The notes: generated by a model from the letters alone, not told the origin. Counted from the stretch's first letter, positions 25,408 through 34,597 are shown. The stretch is 64,000 bases of DNA from Streptomyces longhuiensis (GCF_020616555.1 NZ_CP085173.1:496001-560000), one strand, 5' to 3'. Numbers and translations: made by a program.

Positions 25408-26492
25408 GCGGTGGTCCTGTCGGTGGCGGTCACCGGTCCTGTCCCGGTGAGGTGGTCGGTGGCCCGCTGGATGAGCTGAAGGGAGCGGGGGAAGTCTCTG
25501 AGCTCTTCGCCCAGGATTTCCAGTGCAGGGATGAGGGAGTGAGCGGGGACGCGGCGGGCGGTGAGGATACCGGCGGTCCAGCCGAGGAAGTCGGTGAACA
25601 GCTGCGGATCGTCGATGTAGAGGGCCGCAGCGAGGAAGTCCACGATGTGCGCGAGGTCTTCGGCCGTGTGCGCCCGCTGGGCGGGGGTGTAGTCCCGCAT
25701 GGCGGGGAAGCGCTCTTCCAGAGTCCCCATCGTGGCGCGCACCAGTTCGGTGCGGGTGCGGGTGACCATCGTGTATTCCTGGTCGCTCAGGTGCGGCAGG
25801 TCGTCGATGGGCTGATGTGCCGCTGCCGGCCGCGGCAGTGTTTCCTGATCGAGGCGGTCCGCGGCGCTGCGCGCGTCCGGCGCCCAGGCATCCGCGCCGA
25901 GTCGGCGCGCGTACTGCCCGTGTGCACCGAAAGCGGCCCCTCCGACCAGTACGGGCGTGCCGGTGGCCTGTACTGCGGTGATCGCCGCGTGCGCGGTGGG
26001 CAGGCGGGTGGCGATCGAGCATGAGAGTGCCACCACGTCCGGGCCCGTCTGGTGGATATGGGCTATGAGGTGGTGGGTGGGGACCTGTGCGCCGAGGTAG
26101 TCGACTGTCCAACCACGCAGTTTGCACACCTCGGCCAGGAGGCGGGCGGGCAGGCCGTGCCATTCCCCGTCCGTGCACGCCACGGTCATCCGCCCGCGGC
26201 CCGCAGGGACGTGTGCCGACCACTGGTGGGAAAGCGCGGCGATCGCCCGGTCGTTGATGGCGGTGGCGGCGTGCTCCTGCGTGACCGACATGCGGTTGGC
26301 GGCCCACTCCTCACCCACGGTGCGCTGCACCGGAGCTATCAGATCCAGCAGCACCTTCTCCGCCGGCATCCCGTCTCCCAGCGCGTCGAAGAGCACGTCG
26401 GTGGCCGCCCGTTCGTCCCCTGCGGAGACGGCCTCCCACAGCTGTCCAACCCGGCGAGCGTCCGAGGCGGCAGCGGTCATGGTGTTCGTCAT
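25404..26492 (-). CDS. Cobalamin-binding sensor protein (CarH-like B12 domains)
   Basis: The gene encodes 362 residues from ATG 26490-26492, overlapping the SpoIIE gene by 4 bp. Residues 15-95 form the four-helix B12-capping bundle. W63 and E73-H74 make the W-x9-EH signature of CarH-type photoreceptors (EEWAANRMSV, TQEHAAT). Residues 100-215 form the Rossmann-like B12 domain: TDGEWHGLPARLLAEVCKLR keeps Glu110 and the ligand His112 of ExHxxG, with Pro for the last Gly, then GWTVDYLGAQVPTHHLI and VLVGGAAFG. The C-terminal 140 residues are helical and unassigned. No DNA-binding domain is present, so the output should be protein-protein, probably onto the phosphatase or STAS partner. Confidence 0.85.
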   Translation of the reverse strand: MTNTMTAAASDARRVGQLWEAVSAGDERAATDVLFDALGDGMPAEKVLLDLIAPVQRTVGEEWAANRMSVTQEHAATAINDRAIAALSHQWSAHVPAGRGRMTVACTDGEWHGLPARLLAEVCKLRGWTVDYLGAQVPTHHLIAHIHQTGPDVVALSCSIATRLPTAHAAITAVQATGTPVLVGGAAFGAHGQYARRLGADAWAPDARSAADRLDQETLPRPAAAHQPIDDLPHLSDQEYTMVTRTRTELVRATMGTLEERFPAMRDYTPAQRAHTAEDLAHIVDFLAAALYIDDPQLFTDFLGWTAGILTARRVPAHSLIPALEILGEELRDFPRSLQLIQRATDHLTGTGPVTATDRTTA

Positions 26493-28132
26493 GCAGTGAA
26501 CCTGCCCCGAGTATGGCCGCCTACAGCGCTGAGATGGTGGGAACGTGGTGCTGCGATGACCATGACGGCCATGTCGTCGTGCGGCCCGCCGCCCACCCAC
26601 TGGGAGGCGAGCATCTGCAGGTGCTCGACGGTCGCTTCGGCGGGCATCCCCGCGCAGGCGGACACGGCGTCCTTCAGCCGCTGATCGCCGAACCGGTCCT
26701 CACCCAATGGGCCACCCTTGGCCTCGGTGATGCCATCGGTGAACAGCACGCAGAACTCGCCCGGTTGCAGGATCTCGTGCGTCGTGGACGCCTGGGCCGT
26801 GGGTAGCACTCCCACCAGCGTGCCCCGGGAGCGCCCCTCTTCCACCGTGCCGTCGCGGCGCACGATCAAGACCGGTGGGTGTCCGGCGTTGGTGATCCGC
26901 AGGCGCACCACTGCCTGCTCGCGCACGGCGGACGCCATCACCAGGGTGGCGAAACGCGTGTGGTGCGAGTTGAGGAGCGCGCCGTTGAGGAGGTCGAGCA
27001 TCCGCTGATGGTCATCGGCCATCGGCAGCAGTGCCTGAAGCGTGTTACGGATCTTTCCGGTGAGGACAGCGGCTTCCAATCCCTTGCCGCAGACATCGCC
27101 GAGCACCGCGAAGGACTCTTCGCCGTCCTGCGTGGCGGGGTGGACATCGTAGAAGTCGCCGCCGATCCGCTCGTGGTCCTTCGAGGGGCGGTAGCCGCCG
27201 GCGAAGTCCACACCCGAGATGTGGTGCAGAGCCGGAGGAAGCAGATCCCGCATCAACGCCCTGGACAGGGAGGCCTGCTCCGCGTACATGCGTGCCGACG
27301 ACATGGCCGCACCCGCGCGGGCCGCGAAGAGCCGCGCGAAGACCTCCTCCGCCTGCGTGAATGCGGCCTGCCCGTCTCGCCGCAGCAGTATGAGCGCGCC
27401 GGCTGGAACGCCATGACCCGGCAGAGGGGTCACCACGATCGAGCCGACCGGGCCGAAGCCGTCCGGGATCAGCCATCCGGGGGCGGACTCGGGATCGATC
27501 CATCGGGAGGGCACAGGCGGAAAGCCCTGCAGAGCCTCGGCCAGTCCCGGCACCTCGTCAGGATTGGCAGCCCACTGGGAACGCTCTGGTGTGCCGCCAC
27601 TCAGGCACGTCACCACCGGCAGCCCGTGGCGGCCGCGGGGCGCAACCACCAAGGCGGCGTCCGCGAGGTGCTTCACGGCAAGGTCCGCCGTCGCGTCCAT
27701 GCACCGATCGACGTTCAGCGACGAAAGCAGCACATTAGATGCCTCAGCCAGGAACGCCGTCCGCTCGCGCTCCACCCGCAGAGCCTCACGGGCCCGGCGG
27801 TGGTCGGTGTCGTCCACCAGCCACCACACAGTGTCCCCGTTTTCCAGGACCGTGGGGTGGGCCTCCAAACTCCGCTCCCCCACTGGCCCGGACACCTTCG
27901 CGCCGTTTGTCCCGGCAGCGGCCCGACGGCTGTGCGCGTCGGCCAGCCAGCCCGGAACGCACCCGGCCAAAGGAACACCCGGGGCGATATCGGGAAAAAC
28001 ATCACGGACCAGCGGGTTGACGAGACGGACCGTGCCTCTGGGATCGACCATCAGCACCGGATAGGGCACCGAGGTCCATGCCATGTCCGCGGCAGGCGCG
28101 CCCGCGGCGTGTGCCTGTTGGGCAGAAGTCAC
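26489..28132 (-). CDS. PAS-GAF-SpoIIE (PP2C) phosphatase
   Basis: The gene encodes 547 residues. Residues 18-110 form a PAS domain (VPYPVLMVDPRGTVRLVNPL). Residues 135-285 form a GAF domain. Residues about 305-530 form the SpoIIE-type phosphatase with metal motifs GGDFYDV (324-330), GDVCGKG (345-351), TDG (465-467) and DD (519-520), all intact. Predicted to dephosphorylate the STAS protein encoded two genes downstream. First gene of a three-gene operon in which each start overlaps the previous stop by ATGA, which favours equimolar synthesis. Cytoplasmic, no membrane segments. What its PAS and GAF domains sense is unknown. Confidence 0.9.
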   Translation of the reverse strand: MTSAQQAHAAGAPAADMAWTSVPYPVLMVDPRGTVRLVNPLVRDVFPDIAPGVPLAGCVPGWLADAHSRRAAAGTNGAKVSGPVGERSLEAHPTVLENGDTVWWLVDDTDHRRAREALRVERERTAFLAEASNVLLSSLNVDRCMDATADLAVKHLADAALVVAPRGRHGLPVVTCLSGGTPERSQWAANPDEVPGLAEALQGFPPVPSRWIDPESAPGWLIPDGFGPVGSIVVTPLPGHGVPAGALILLRRDGQAAFTQAEEVFARLFAARAGAAMSSARMYAEQASLSRALMRDLLPPALHHISGVDFAGGYRPSKDHERIGGDFYDVHPATQDGEESFAVLGDVCGKGLEAAVLTGKIRNTLQALLPMADDHQRMLDLLNGALLNSHHTRFATLVMASAVREQAVVRLRITNAGHPPVLIVRRDGTVEEGRSRGTLVGVLPTAQASTTHEILQPGEFCVLFTDGITEAKGGPLGEDRFGDQRLKDAVSACAGMPAEATVEHLQMLASQWVGGGPHDDMAVMVIAAPRSHHLSAVGGHTRGRFTA

Positions 28133-28967
28133 AGTACGAGGGCCCGCTGCGCGAACCCCTCACCTCATCCACTCGAAGAAAAGTTGCCGTATGGCAACCA
28201 TCCTCTATGGAGCCGCCCTGTGGCAACCCGCTCGCCGACTCCTCCCGCCTTCCACGACGAGCAACAGGCCCACGTCGGGCCCTGTCTACACGACGACCCC
28301 CGCACAGGACGCACGGATACGGCCCCCTCTGATCTGGGTCCCTACCGGGGACGATGATGGCAGCACCACACCAACTAGCAGATGTTCAGGGCGCTTTCGG
28401 GCGTAGAAGGCGGGCACACGGCTTGAACCCGCGACCTCCGGACCATGCACCCGGCGGGCTACCGAGCAGTGCTCCTGAGGAGCACCTGCGCGGGGCACTC
28501 TCGCCGCGATGCCCGGATCCTGCGGCCGGCTCCTGTCGCCCCGATGCCTCCCCCGACCAGGCCGGGGATGGACCGGATTCTCCACGATGCCAGTCCAGAG
28601 ACGTGGTGGAAGGCGGTGCCCTCGGGGGCAAGGTATCGACCGGGGCACCCTGGACTCTCGGGCGGGCGGATCATCAAGCTCCGTCGAGACGCTGTCCACT
28701 CAACGGAATACGAAACCTCGAATCCCAAATGGCCTTCCATTAAACAAACTTGAGCGCCGCAATCGTTCAGCTGCCGGATCAGGGCCGCGCACCGACAGCG
28801 TTGCGAATGAGGGCCTGGCGTGTGGCATTGCCAGAATCCTAATTCCGAGCATCGCGGCAATGCAGTGGCCTCTGAGCGCCAGGAAATCCTCGCTTAATGT
28901 GTGCTTCCGCAGACGGCGGGCAGGCGATTCGGAAGCCAGCAGCATGCGACCGAAGGAGGCTTCTTCC
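28133..28967. other. 0.8-kb intergenic region
   Basis: No protein gene is convincing here. The region holds the upstream control region of the SpoIIE/B12/STAS operon and the tRNA-like remnant with its adjoining hairpin annotated separately. It also holds the leader of the ATPase gene starting at 28968. Confidence 0.4.
28408..28485 (-). other. tRNA-like 3' half and adjoining perfect hairpin
   Basis: On the minus strand CCGGG-TGCATGG-TCCGG forms an anticodon arm with CAT in the anticodon position. It is followed after AGGT by a T-arm, CGCGG-GTTCAAG-CCGTG, and the acceptor-like TGCCCGC. The 5' acceptor strand that should pair with it is missing. In its place is a perfect hairpin, GTGCTCC-TCA-GGAGCAC (28469-28485). 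This looks like the 3' part of a tRNA-Met-type gene, as left by integrative elements, not a working tRNA. Confidence 0.35.
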
Positions 28968-29366
28968 ATGGGCACTCTCGACATGCCTCGCAAAGAGCGC
29001 ATGACCTGTTCGCAGGCTCGGGCCGAGACCAGCATGGCCATCGCCCCTCTTTGTGAGGGCCTTCCCTATCACCAAGCGCGCCGACTACGAGAGGATGCGT
29101 TGCTGATCGCCAGCGAGCTGACGGCCAACGCCCTGCGCCACGGCGGCGGCATCACCCGCTTCAGTGCCTGCGTGCGCCGGCACAGATTGCTGTTGCAGGT
29201 CAGTGACCGCACCACCCATGCGCCGCAACCGCTCCCCCACGACCCTGCCCTGCCAGGCGGTTTCGGCTGGCTCATGGTGCAGAATCTGGCCCGCTCGGTC
29301 ACCACCCAGCAGCATCGTGGCGGCAAGACGATCACCGTCGTTGTAGACACCATCCCCCCATACTGA
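28968..29366 (+). CDS. RsbW-like ATPase/anti-sigma kinase domain protein
   Basis: The gene encodes 132 residues. The start ATG 28968 follows GAAGGAGG eight bases upstream. A single HATPase domain: the N-box is ALLIASELTANALRHGGGIT with the metal-binding Asn, then HRLLLQVSDRTTHAP (the G1 DxxT-like segment) and GGFGWLMVQNLAR (G2 box). It closes with GGKTITVVVDTIP. This is the compact RsbW/SpoIIAB-type serine kinase found in many Streptomyces copies, which binds a sigma factor or STAS protein. It could be the kinase partner of the STAS protein at 24934, but no sigma gene lies nearby. Confidence 0.85.
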   Translation: MGTLDMPRKERMTCSQARAETSMAIAPLCEGLPYHQARRLREDALLIASELTANALRHGGGITRFSACVRRHRLLLQVSDRTTHAPQPLPHDPALPGGFGWLMVQNLARSVTTQQHRGGKTITVVVDTIPPY

Positions 29367-29400
29367 AGGGGTCTGATGCAGGGGTAGGTGACGGGTTGGG

Positions 29401-29655
29401 TCACGTGGCCTGGATGACCGGTGTAGTCATGACGGTTTCGTATCCGACCGGGGTCAGCCGGCCGAGCGCGGTCTGTCGACGGCGTCGGTGGTAGGTCCTC
29501 TCCATCCAGGTCACGATCGCGATCCGTAGTTCCTGACCGGTGGCCCATGTACGGCGGTCGAAAACGCTCTTCTGCAGCAGTCTGAAGAAGGGCTCCATGA
29601 CCGCGTTTTCGCCTGCCGCCCCGACTCTCCCTACAGATCCGACGAGCCGGTGACG
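29401..29655 (-). pseudogene. IS3-family transposase, C-terminal remnant
   Basis: The minus strand encodes GSVGRVGAAGENAVMEPFFR, LLQKSVFDRRTWATGQELRI and AIVTWMERTYHRRRRQTALG, ending RLTPVGYETV. This is the end of the IS3-type integrase core, with the catalytic Glu in MEPFF (normally ESFF) and the YHRRRRQ.LG...P motif. Upstream parts with the two catalytic Asp residues are absent. It sits between two stress-signalling genes. Confidence 0.75.
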
Positions 29656-29758
29656 GTCGCGAGCCCGGACGAACTTCCGTGACCGGGACTGCGCTCCGCG
29701 TAGGTATTGAGAACGCACCCGGAAACGTCATCGAGTCTGAGGCAATCCCATCCCCGCC

Positions 29759-32257
29759 TCACGGTGTCCTATTGGATTCGCTGCTGCCTTCGCCCCCGCA
29801 CTCGTCCTGCGGGATGACCAGTTCGGCCCAGATGACCTTGCCTTCTGCGGTGTGACGGGTGCCCCAACGCTGTGCGAACTGGGCTATGAGGAACAGCCCT
29901 CGGCCTCCTTCGTCGCTCAGTGTGGCCCGTCGCAGGTGTGGAGAGGTGCTGCTGGCGTCGGAGGCGGCGCAGATGAGTCTGTTGCGGGTGCGGATCAGGC
30001 GGAGTTCGATGGGGCCGTGGGCGTGCCGGATGGCGTTGGTGACCAGTTCGCTGACGATCAGCTCTGCGGAGAACGACAGTTCCTCGAGGCGCCACTGTGT
30101 CAGGCGATCGCTGGTCATTTTGCGGGCCAGTCCTACCGAGCTCAGTTCGAAGGAAAGGTCCCAGGTGGCGACGCTCTCGGCGGTGAGCGGGCGGGGTCGG
30201 GCGACGAGGAAGGCGACGTCGTCCGAGGGGTGGTCGGGCAGCAGGACCCGCTCCATGGTGTCGCAGATCTCCTCCAGGGGGCGGTCCGGGTGGGCGAGCG
30301 CGAAGGTGAGGCGTTCGAGGCCGGTGTCCACGTCGCCGTCCGAGGCCGTGATGAGTCCATCGGTGTAGAGGGCGAGGATGGCACCTTCCGGGATGTCTAT
30401 CTCGGCCGACTCGAACGGCAGCCCACCGATCCCCAGCGGAGGACCCGCCGGGATGTCGGGGAACTCCATTGCCTTCTCGAGATGGGCGAGGGCGGGAGGC
30501 GGATGGCCGGCACGGGCGAAGGTGGCGCGGCGCGTGACGGGATCGTAGATCCCGTACAGGCAGGTGGCACCGACGACGCCCTCGACGCCGGTGGGATGCG
30601 CCGCTTCGGCTTCGTCGGCCAGGCGGCTGACGAGGTCGTCGAGGTGGACGAGTAGCTCTTCGGGCGACAAGTCGAGGTCGGCCAGGGTGTGGACGGCGGT
30701 GCGAAGGCGCCCCATGGTCGCTGCGGCACGGATGCCGTGGCCGACGACGTCTCCGACGACCAGTCCCACCCGGGCACAGGCCAGGGGCAGCACGTCGAAC
30801 CAGTCACCACCCACTCCCGCCTCGATGTCGGCCGGAAGATAGCGGTAGGCAGCCTCTACGCCTGTATCACTGGGCAGCTCGTGCGGCAGAAGGCTTCGCT
30901 GCAGGGTGAGTGCGGAGCGGTGCTCGCGGTTGTAGCGGCGTGCGTTGTCGATGCAGACTGCGGCGCGGGCGGTGAGTTCCTCGACGAGGAGCAGGTCTTC
31001 ATTGGTGAAGGGATCTGGAGTGCGCCAGCGCATGAGGGTGGCCACCCCCAGGGTGATTCCCCGGGCGCGGAGTGGGACCACCAGGTGGGAATGAATACCC
31101 ACCATGCGCATGCGTGACTCGCGCACTGGGTCCTGGAGCAGCCACGGGCTTGACAGGTCCAGGACGGCGTTCAGGATGGGACGGCCGGTCGCGAGAGACC
31201 GCCACTGCGGGGAGCCTGCCGAATAGCCGACCGTCTGGCCAGGCGCGACTACAGCCTCGGGCATGCCTTCCTTGACTGAGCGGTGGACGACCCTGCGCAT
31301 GTCGCCGCTCGGGTCGGAGGAGCGCGCGGAGAGTTCCCCGCCGTCCAGGACGTCGCCGAGAAGGTCTATGGCGGTGAAGTCGGCGACTTGGGGCACGAGG
31401 ACCTCCGCGAGCTCCTCGACCGTGCGGGTGAGGCCCAGAGTGCTGCCGATCAGCACGCTGGCCTCGTTCAGCAGGGCCAGTCGGCGTTGCGCCTGGTACA
31501 GGTCGGTGACGTCCACCGACTCCTCGCACACCCCCAGAGGCCGACCCTCAGCGTCCTGTAGCCGGTAGTAGGACAGCGACCACACATGCTCTCGGCCGGG
31601 ATCGGCAGGGGGGCGGCCCCGGTAGTGCAGGCCCCTCACGCTCTGTCCGGTGTCGAGCACACTACTCATGAGTTGTGTGACCGAAGACGGGTGTTGCGCG
31701 GAGAGTATCTGGCTTCCCGGATACAGCTCATCCTTACTGCGCCCCAGGTACTGAGCGAACGGCCCGGGAAGTTCTTGCCGGGCGGCGGTGTTCGCCCACA
31801 CCACGCGCAGGTCGGTGCCGTAGATCGTCAGCGCCACGGTCGCTTGAGCGGCAAGGCCGTGCACCATGGCCTGCTGCATCTGCCGATCGTTGAACTCCTC
31901 GGCATCCTCAAGGGACAGCAACACGGTCGAGCCCTCCACCGTGTCGGAGAGGCGACAGCAAGCTGCCGTCACTCGCAGAGGACGACCCGAACGATGACGC
32001 AAAGTGACGTGCTGAAAATGCTCCGGATTGGACAGTTGCGGGAGCCACTCTCCAGTCCGGTCCCCATCCGTCCGTACCGAGAGCGTGTCGATCGATTGCC
32101 CGAGCACCTCCTGAGCGCGGTAGCCGAGCAGCGCTTCGGCCTCCCGACTCCATCCGGTCACTCGCCCTTGTTCGTCCAGCATGACGGTGGCGGCCTGCGC
32201 GACCCTCAGCGGGTCGCCGAAATTCCCTTCTTCGGGTCCACGTGATGGTGTGGTCAT
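29759..32257 (-). CDS. PAS-PAS-GAF-SpoIIE-HATPase multidomain phosphatase/kinase
   Basis: The gene encodes 832 residues. Domains: PAS at about 15-120 (AATVMLDEQGRVTGWSREAE), PAS at 130-255 (ALTIYGTDLRVVWANTAA), GAF at 270-445, SpoIIE phosphatase at 465-690 with GGDWFDV (483-489), VGDVVGHG (501-508), TDG (632-634) and DD (679-680), then an RsbW-like ATPase at 700-822 with N-box SELVTNAIRH and GGRGLFLIAQ. All catalytic motifs are complete. Such fused phosphatase-kinase proteins can set the phosphorylation state of STAS antagonists in both directions. Soluble. The start ATG 32257 was chosen as the first Met of the long frame. Co-oriented with the IS3 relic only. Confidence 0.92.
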   Translation of the reverse strand: MTTPSRGPEEGNFGDPLRVAQAATVMLDEQGRVTGWSREAEALLGYRAQEVLGQSIDTLSVRTDGDRTGEWLPQLSNPEHFQHVTLRHRSGRPLRVTAACCRLSDTVEGSTVLLSLEDAEEFNDRQMQQAMVHGLAAQATVALTIYGTDLRVVWANTAARQELPGPFAQYLGRSKDELYPGSQILSAQHPSSVTQLMSSVLDTGQSVRGLHYRGRPPADPGREHVWSLSYYRLQDAEGRPLGVCEESVDVTDLYQAQRRLALLNEASVLIGSTLGLTRTVEELAEVLVPQVADFTAIDLLGDVLDGGELSARSSDPSGDMRRVVHRSVKEGMPEAVVAPGQTVGYSAGSPQWRSLATGRPILNAVLDLSSPWLLQDPVRESRMRMVGIHSHLVVPLRARGITLGVATLMRWRTPDPFTNEDLLLVEELTARAAVCIDNARRYNREHRSALTLQRSLLPHELPSDTGVEAAYRYLPADIEAGVGGDWFDVLPLACARVGLVVGDVVGHGIRAAATMGRLRTAVHTLADLDLSPEELLVHLDDLVSRLADEAEAAHPTGVEGVVGATCLYGIYDPVTRRATFARAGHPPPALAHLEKAMEFPDIPAGPPLGIGGLPFESAEIDIPEGAILALYTDGLITASDGDVDTGLERLTFALAHPDRPLEEICDTMERVLLPDHPSDDVAFLVARPRPLTAESVATWDLSFELSSVGLARKMTSDRLTQWRLEELSFSAELIVSELVTNAIRHAHGPIELRLIRTRNRLICAASDASSTSPHLRRATLSDEGGRGLFLIAQFAQRWGTRHTAEGKVIWAELVIPQDECGGEGSSESNRTP

Positions 32258-32430
32258 CTCACGTCCGTCCTCGCTGAGCCTGGGGGTGCTGGTCGGCTTC
32301 GGTCCGGGGCTGGAGTGACAACCGAACCCAGGCCGCAGTCACAACGGCGGCGACTCCTTCGTGGTCCCCGACAAGAGCCCCGCACGGCGGCGCAACGGGA
32401 CCCTCGCCGCGCCGTGCCCCTCGCCGTCCT

Positions 32431-32461
32431 GGAGAGGAAGGGGCTATACCCCTCCTTTTCC
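32431..32461. terminator. Purine/pyrimidine hairpin
   Basis: GGAGAGGAAGGGG, loop CTATA, CCCCTCCTTTTCC: 12 of 13 positions can pair if G-T pairs are counted. It lies about 170 bp upstream of the multidomain phosphatase start and could terminate transcription entering from the right or form part of that gene's leader. Confidence 0.4.
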
Positions 32462-32739
32462 ATTCTCCCCCGCACCGTGCGCACAACAAGACGGGCCATA
32501 CCGCCCCAGCGGCAGGACCGTAGACCCACCGAATAGGGCCAGGTCAGCCCGCCCTTTCTGGCTGGTTGAGGTTTGAACAGCCGTGAAGTAGCGGAAGTAC
32601 GAAGGATTTCCGGCCAGCAACACTCGCGCACGGCACTCACAGCGCCAGCCAGCTACCTTCCTGCACCGGCTGCGACTCCATCGAGGGAATCCCTTACCTT
32701 CACATTGACCAGCGCAGATTACTCACAGTGCTGATGTCC

Positions 32740-32913
32740 GGTACCGGGTGGCGTCCGGGTGGAGGAGTCCGTGGGCGGGCGGAGTCCGGCTTCCGCAAGC
32801 AGGGGCCCGATCTCGCGGCCGACGCCCCCGACCGAGGACCCACTCACGTCGCCCAGCGCATCGACAAGGACGTCCTGGGTGCACAGTCTCCGCAGGTAGA
32901 GGATGGCGGCCAC
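32740..32913 (-). pseudogene. Transposase N-terminal helix-turn-helix remnant
   Basis: The minus strand reads MAAILYLRRLCTQDVLVDAL then GDVSGSSVGGVGREIGPLLA. This resembles the N-terminal HTH of DDE transposases in which LYLRR.CT.D.LAD.F.VS.ST... precedes the catalytic domain. Nothing of the catalytic domain follows. Identification rests on this short segment only. Confidence 0.4.
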
Positions 32914-33793
32914 GCCCCGCTCTCAATCACCAGCTTTTCAGGGAAGGAGCCGCCGCGATTGCCCTGTCGGCGATCGATGCCCTGGCGCTGATGGAAGACC
33001 CCTTCGACCGGGGCGATCCGGCGTGGGGGCGAAACCGGCGAGTGAGCTCATCCACCGAGCACGCGCCGTGGACCTCGTGAAGAACACCGGATCGAGGCCA
33101 TGGGCAGCCTGCTGGATCGGACGCCTACCTGCCCGAAGGGCCACGCGGTCGTCGGGAGGCCGGCCCCCCTCATCGTGGGTGCGACAGACGTGCTGCTGGA
33201 GGCGGGCGAGGAATCCACCGCCCCCTCCCTCCCCCACATCCCGCGCCGGGCTGCACGGCGGGGCCCGGCCTCCTTCTCGATGGGGACCGAGCGGCGGCTC
33301 GGCGGTGAAGGGCGCGCCCCATCTCCGAGGGCGATCCCGTGGGGGGCGAGCCGGGGCCGGCAAGGCGCGAAAGGAACGAAAGCGCCTGTTCTATGACATC
33401 AGTCACGGCGCTCCGCCGACCAACCGGCGTGCTTAGTAGATGCGACGTGTCAGACATTGGCTCATATGTCCGTATTGCCCAATTTCGAACCCTGTCGCTC
33501 GCCCCGGGATTCCACCCGGCCGACCCGCGCGCTCGTCACCCCCTGGCGTAACGCTTCTGACGCTGCGTCAGCTTCACCCTCTGCCCCGATGTGCGCGCCG
33601 AAGGCCCGCACATCGCCCCGGCGAGGTCCCGGAACCTACGAAGCAGCGTAGTTATGGGACCCATTGTGCTCGCTGTCGAGCCGTTCTAAGAATGACGACT
33701 CACAAGACGTCGCCGCAGTCCGGAATCGGTGCTCACGCCGAGTCGACCACGCACCGGGCGCTCGGCGTCACCGAGCGAGTAGGAGTCCCCCGT

Positions 33794-34474
33794 ATGAAGT
33801 CGTCTCGAATGCCCGCGAGGCTCCTCGCCCTCGCTCTCGGCCTGGGTCTGGCCTCCAGCGCACTGGGCGCAGCGGTGCCGGCGAGCGCTCAGACGGCCGC
33901 CGCCCCGTCCGCTACCGCCGGCACCTCCGATGCGCGGTACGCCGGGTCGGTCAAGAAGGCTGCGAACAACAAGGCATTCTTCGACGCCGTACTCAAATCG
34001 GTCGCCAAGAAGCGCGCCGCCCAGCCGAACGCGCAGGCGGTGACCCTCTACTACAACGCCTCCCAGGCACCGAGCTTCCGTTCGCAGATATCGACTGCGG
34101 CCTCGATCTGGAACAGCTCCCAGTCCAACGTCAAGCTCCAGCCGGCATCGAGTGGTGCCGACTTCTCCTACCGCGAGGGCAACGACCCAGAGGGGTCCTA
34201 CGCCGACACCAACGGCCACGGAAGCGGCTACGTCTTCCTCGACTACACCCAGAGCCGGCAGAACGACTCCGTCCGCGTCGCCACCCACGAGACCGGGCAC
34301 ATACTGGGCCTGCCCGACGACTACAGCGGGCCCTGCAGTGAGCTGATGTCAGGGGGCGGCCCCGGCCCGACCTGCACCAGCCACTACCCGAACGCCACCG
34401 AGCGCTCACGCGTCGACCAGCTGTGGGCCACCGGACTCGCCCAGCCCCAGGGCGCGGCGAGCCAGACCCGCTGA
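33794..34474 (+). CDS. snpA: Snapalysin-family extracellular metalloprotease
   Basis: The gene encodes 226 residues from ATG 33794, with AGGAG 9 bases upstream. Residues 1-33 form a Sec signal ([20 protein letters not shown], cleavage near ASAQ). A pro-segment of about 60 residues follows. The mature M7 protease contains [20 protein letters not shown], where H-E-x-x-H-x-x-G-x-x-D binds zinc in the snapalysin (SnpA) way, then [20 protein letters not shown] with the conserved disulphide Cys pair. Secreted small neutral protease of the Streptomyces type. The divergent LysR regulator (snpR) usually found beside snpA is absent here. A hairpin terminator follows. Confidence 0.93.
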   Translation: MKSSRMPARLLALALGLGLASSALGAAVPASAQTAAAPSATAGTSDARYAGSVKKAANNKAFFDAVLKSVAKKRAAQPNAQAVTLYYNASQAPSFRSQISTAASIWNSSQSNVKLQPASSGADFSYREGNDPEGSYADTNGHGSGYVFLDYTQSRQNDSVRVATHETGHILGLPDDYSGPCSELMSGGGPGPTCTSHYPNATERSRVDQLWATGLAQPQGAASQTR

Positions 34475-34500
34475 CCACCTGAGCGCTGCACCGCCGGTAC

Positions 34501-34524
34501 GGACCGTGACGCCGGGCACGGTCC
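34501..34524 (+). terminator. Perfect 8-bp hairpin after the snapalysin gene
   Basis: GGACCGTG, loop ACGCCGGG, CACGGTCC, beginning 26 bp after the stop codon. No U-run follows, as is common for Streptomyces terminators. Confidence 0.7.
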
Positions 34525-34534
34525 CTCATCTCCC

Positions 34535-34597
34535 GGCACACGGCACCCGGCACCCGGCACCCGGCACCCGGCACCCGGCACCCGGCACCCGGCACCA
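34535..34597. repeat. Heptanucleotide tandem repeat (GGCACCC)n
   Basis: Seven perfect copies of GGCACCC (34542-34590) are flanked by the variants GGCACAC before and GGCACCA after, nine units in all. It is non-coding, between the snapalysin terminator and the next gene. It is prone to slippage and so a likely strain-variable tract. Confidence 0.95.

Larger units (their letters stand above)
32258..33793. other. 1.5-kb region without an intact gene
   Basis: Apart from the hairpin at 32431 and the transposase fragment near 32740-32913, I see no gene. From about 33000 to 33430 the sequence is extremely GC-rich, with conflicting frames. The last 100 bp should contain the snapalysin promoter. Confidence 0.4.

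Noticed and set aside
33000..33430. Very GC-rich stretch with frames in all phases
   Set aside because: No frame shows protein-like composition, and no repeats or known sites were found.
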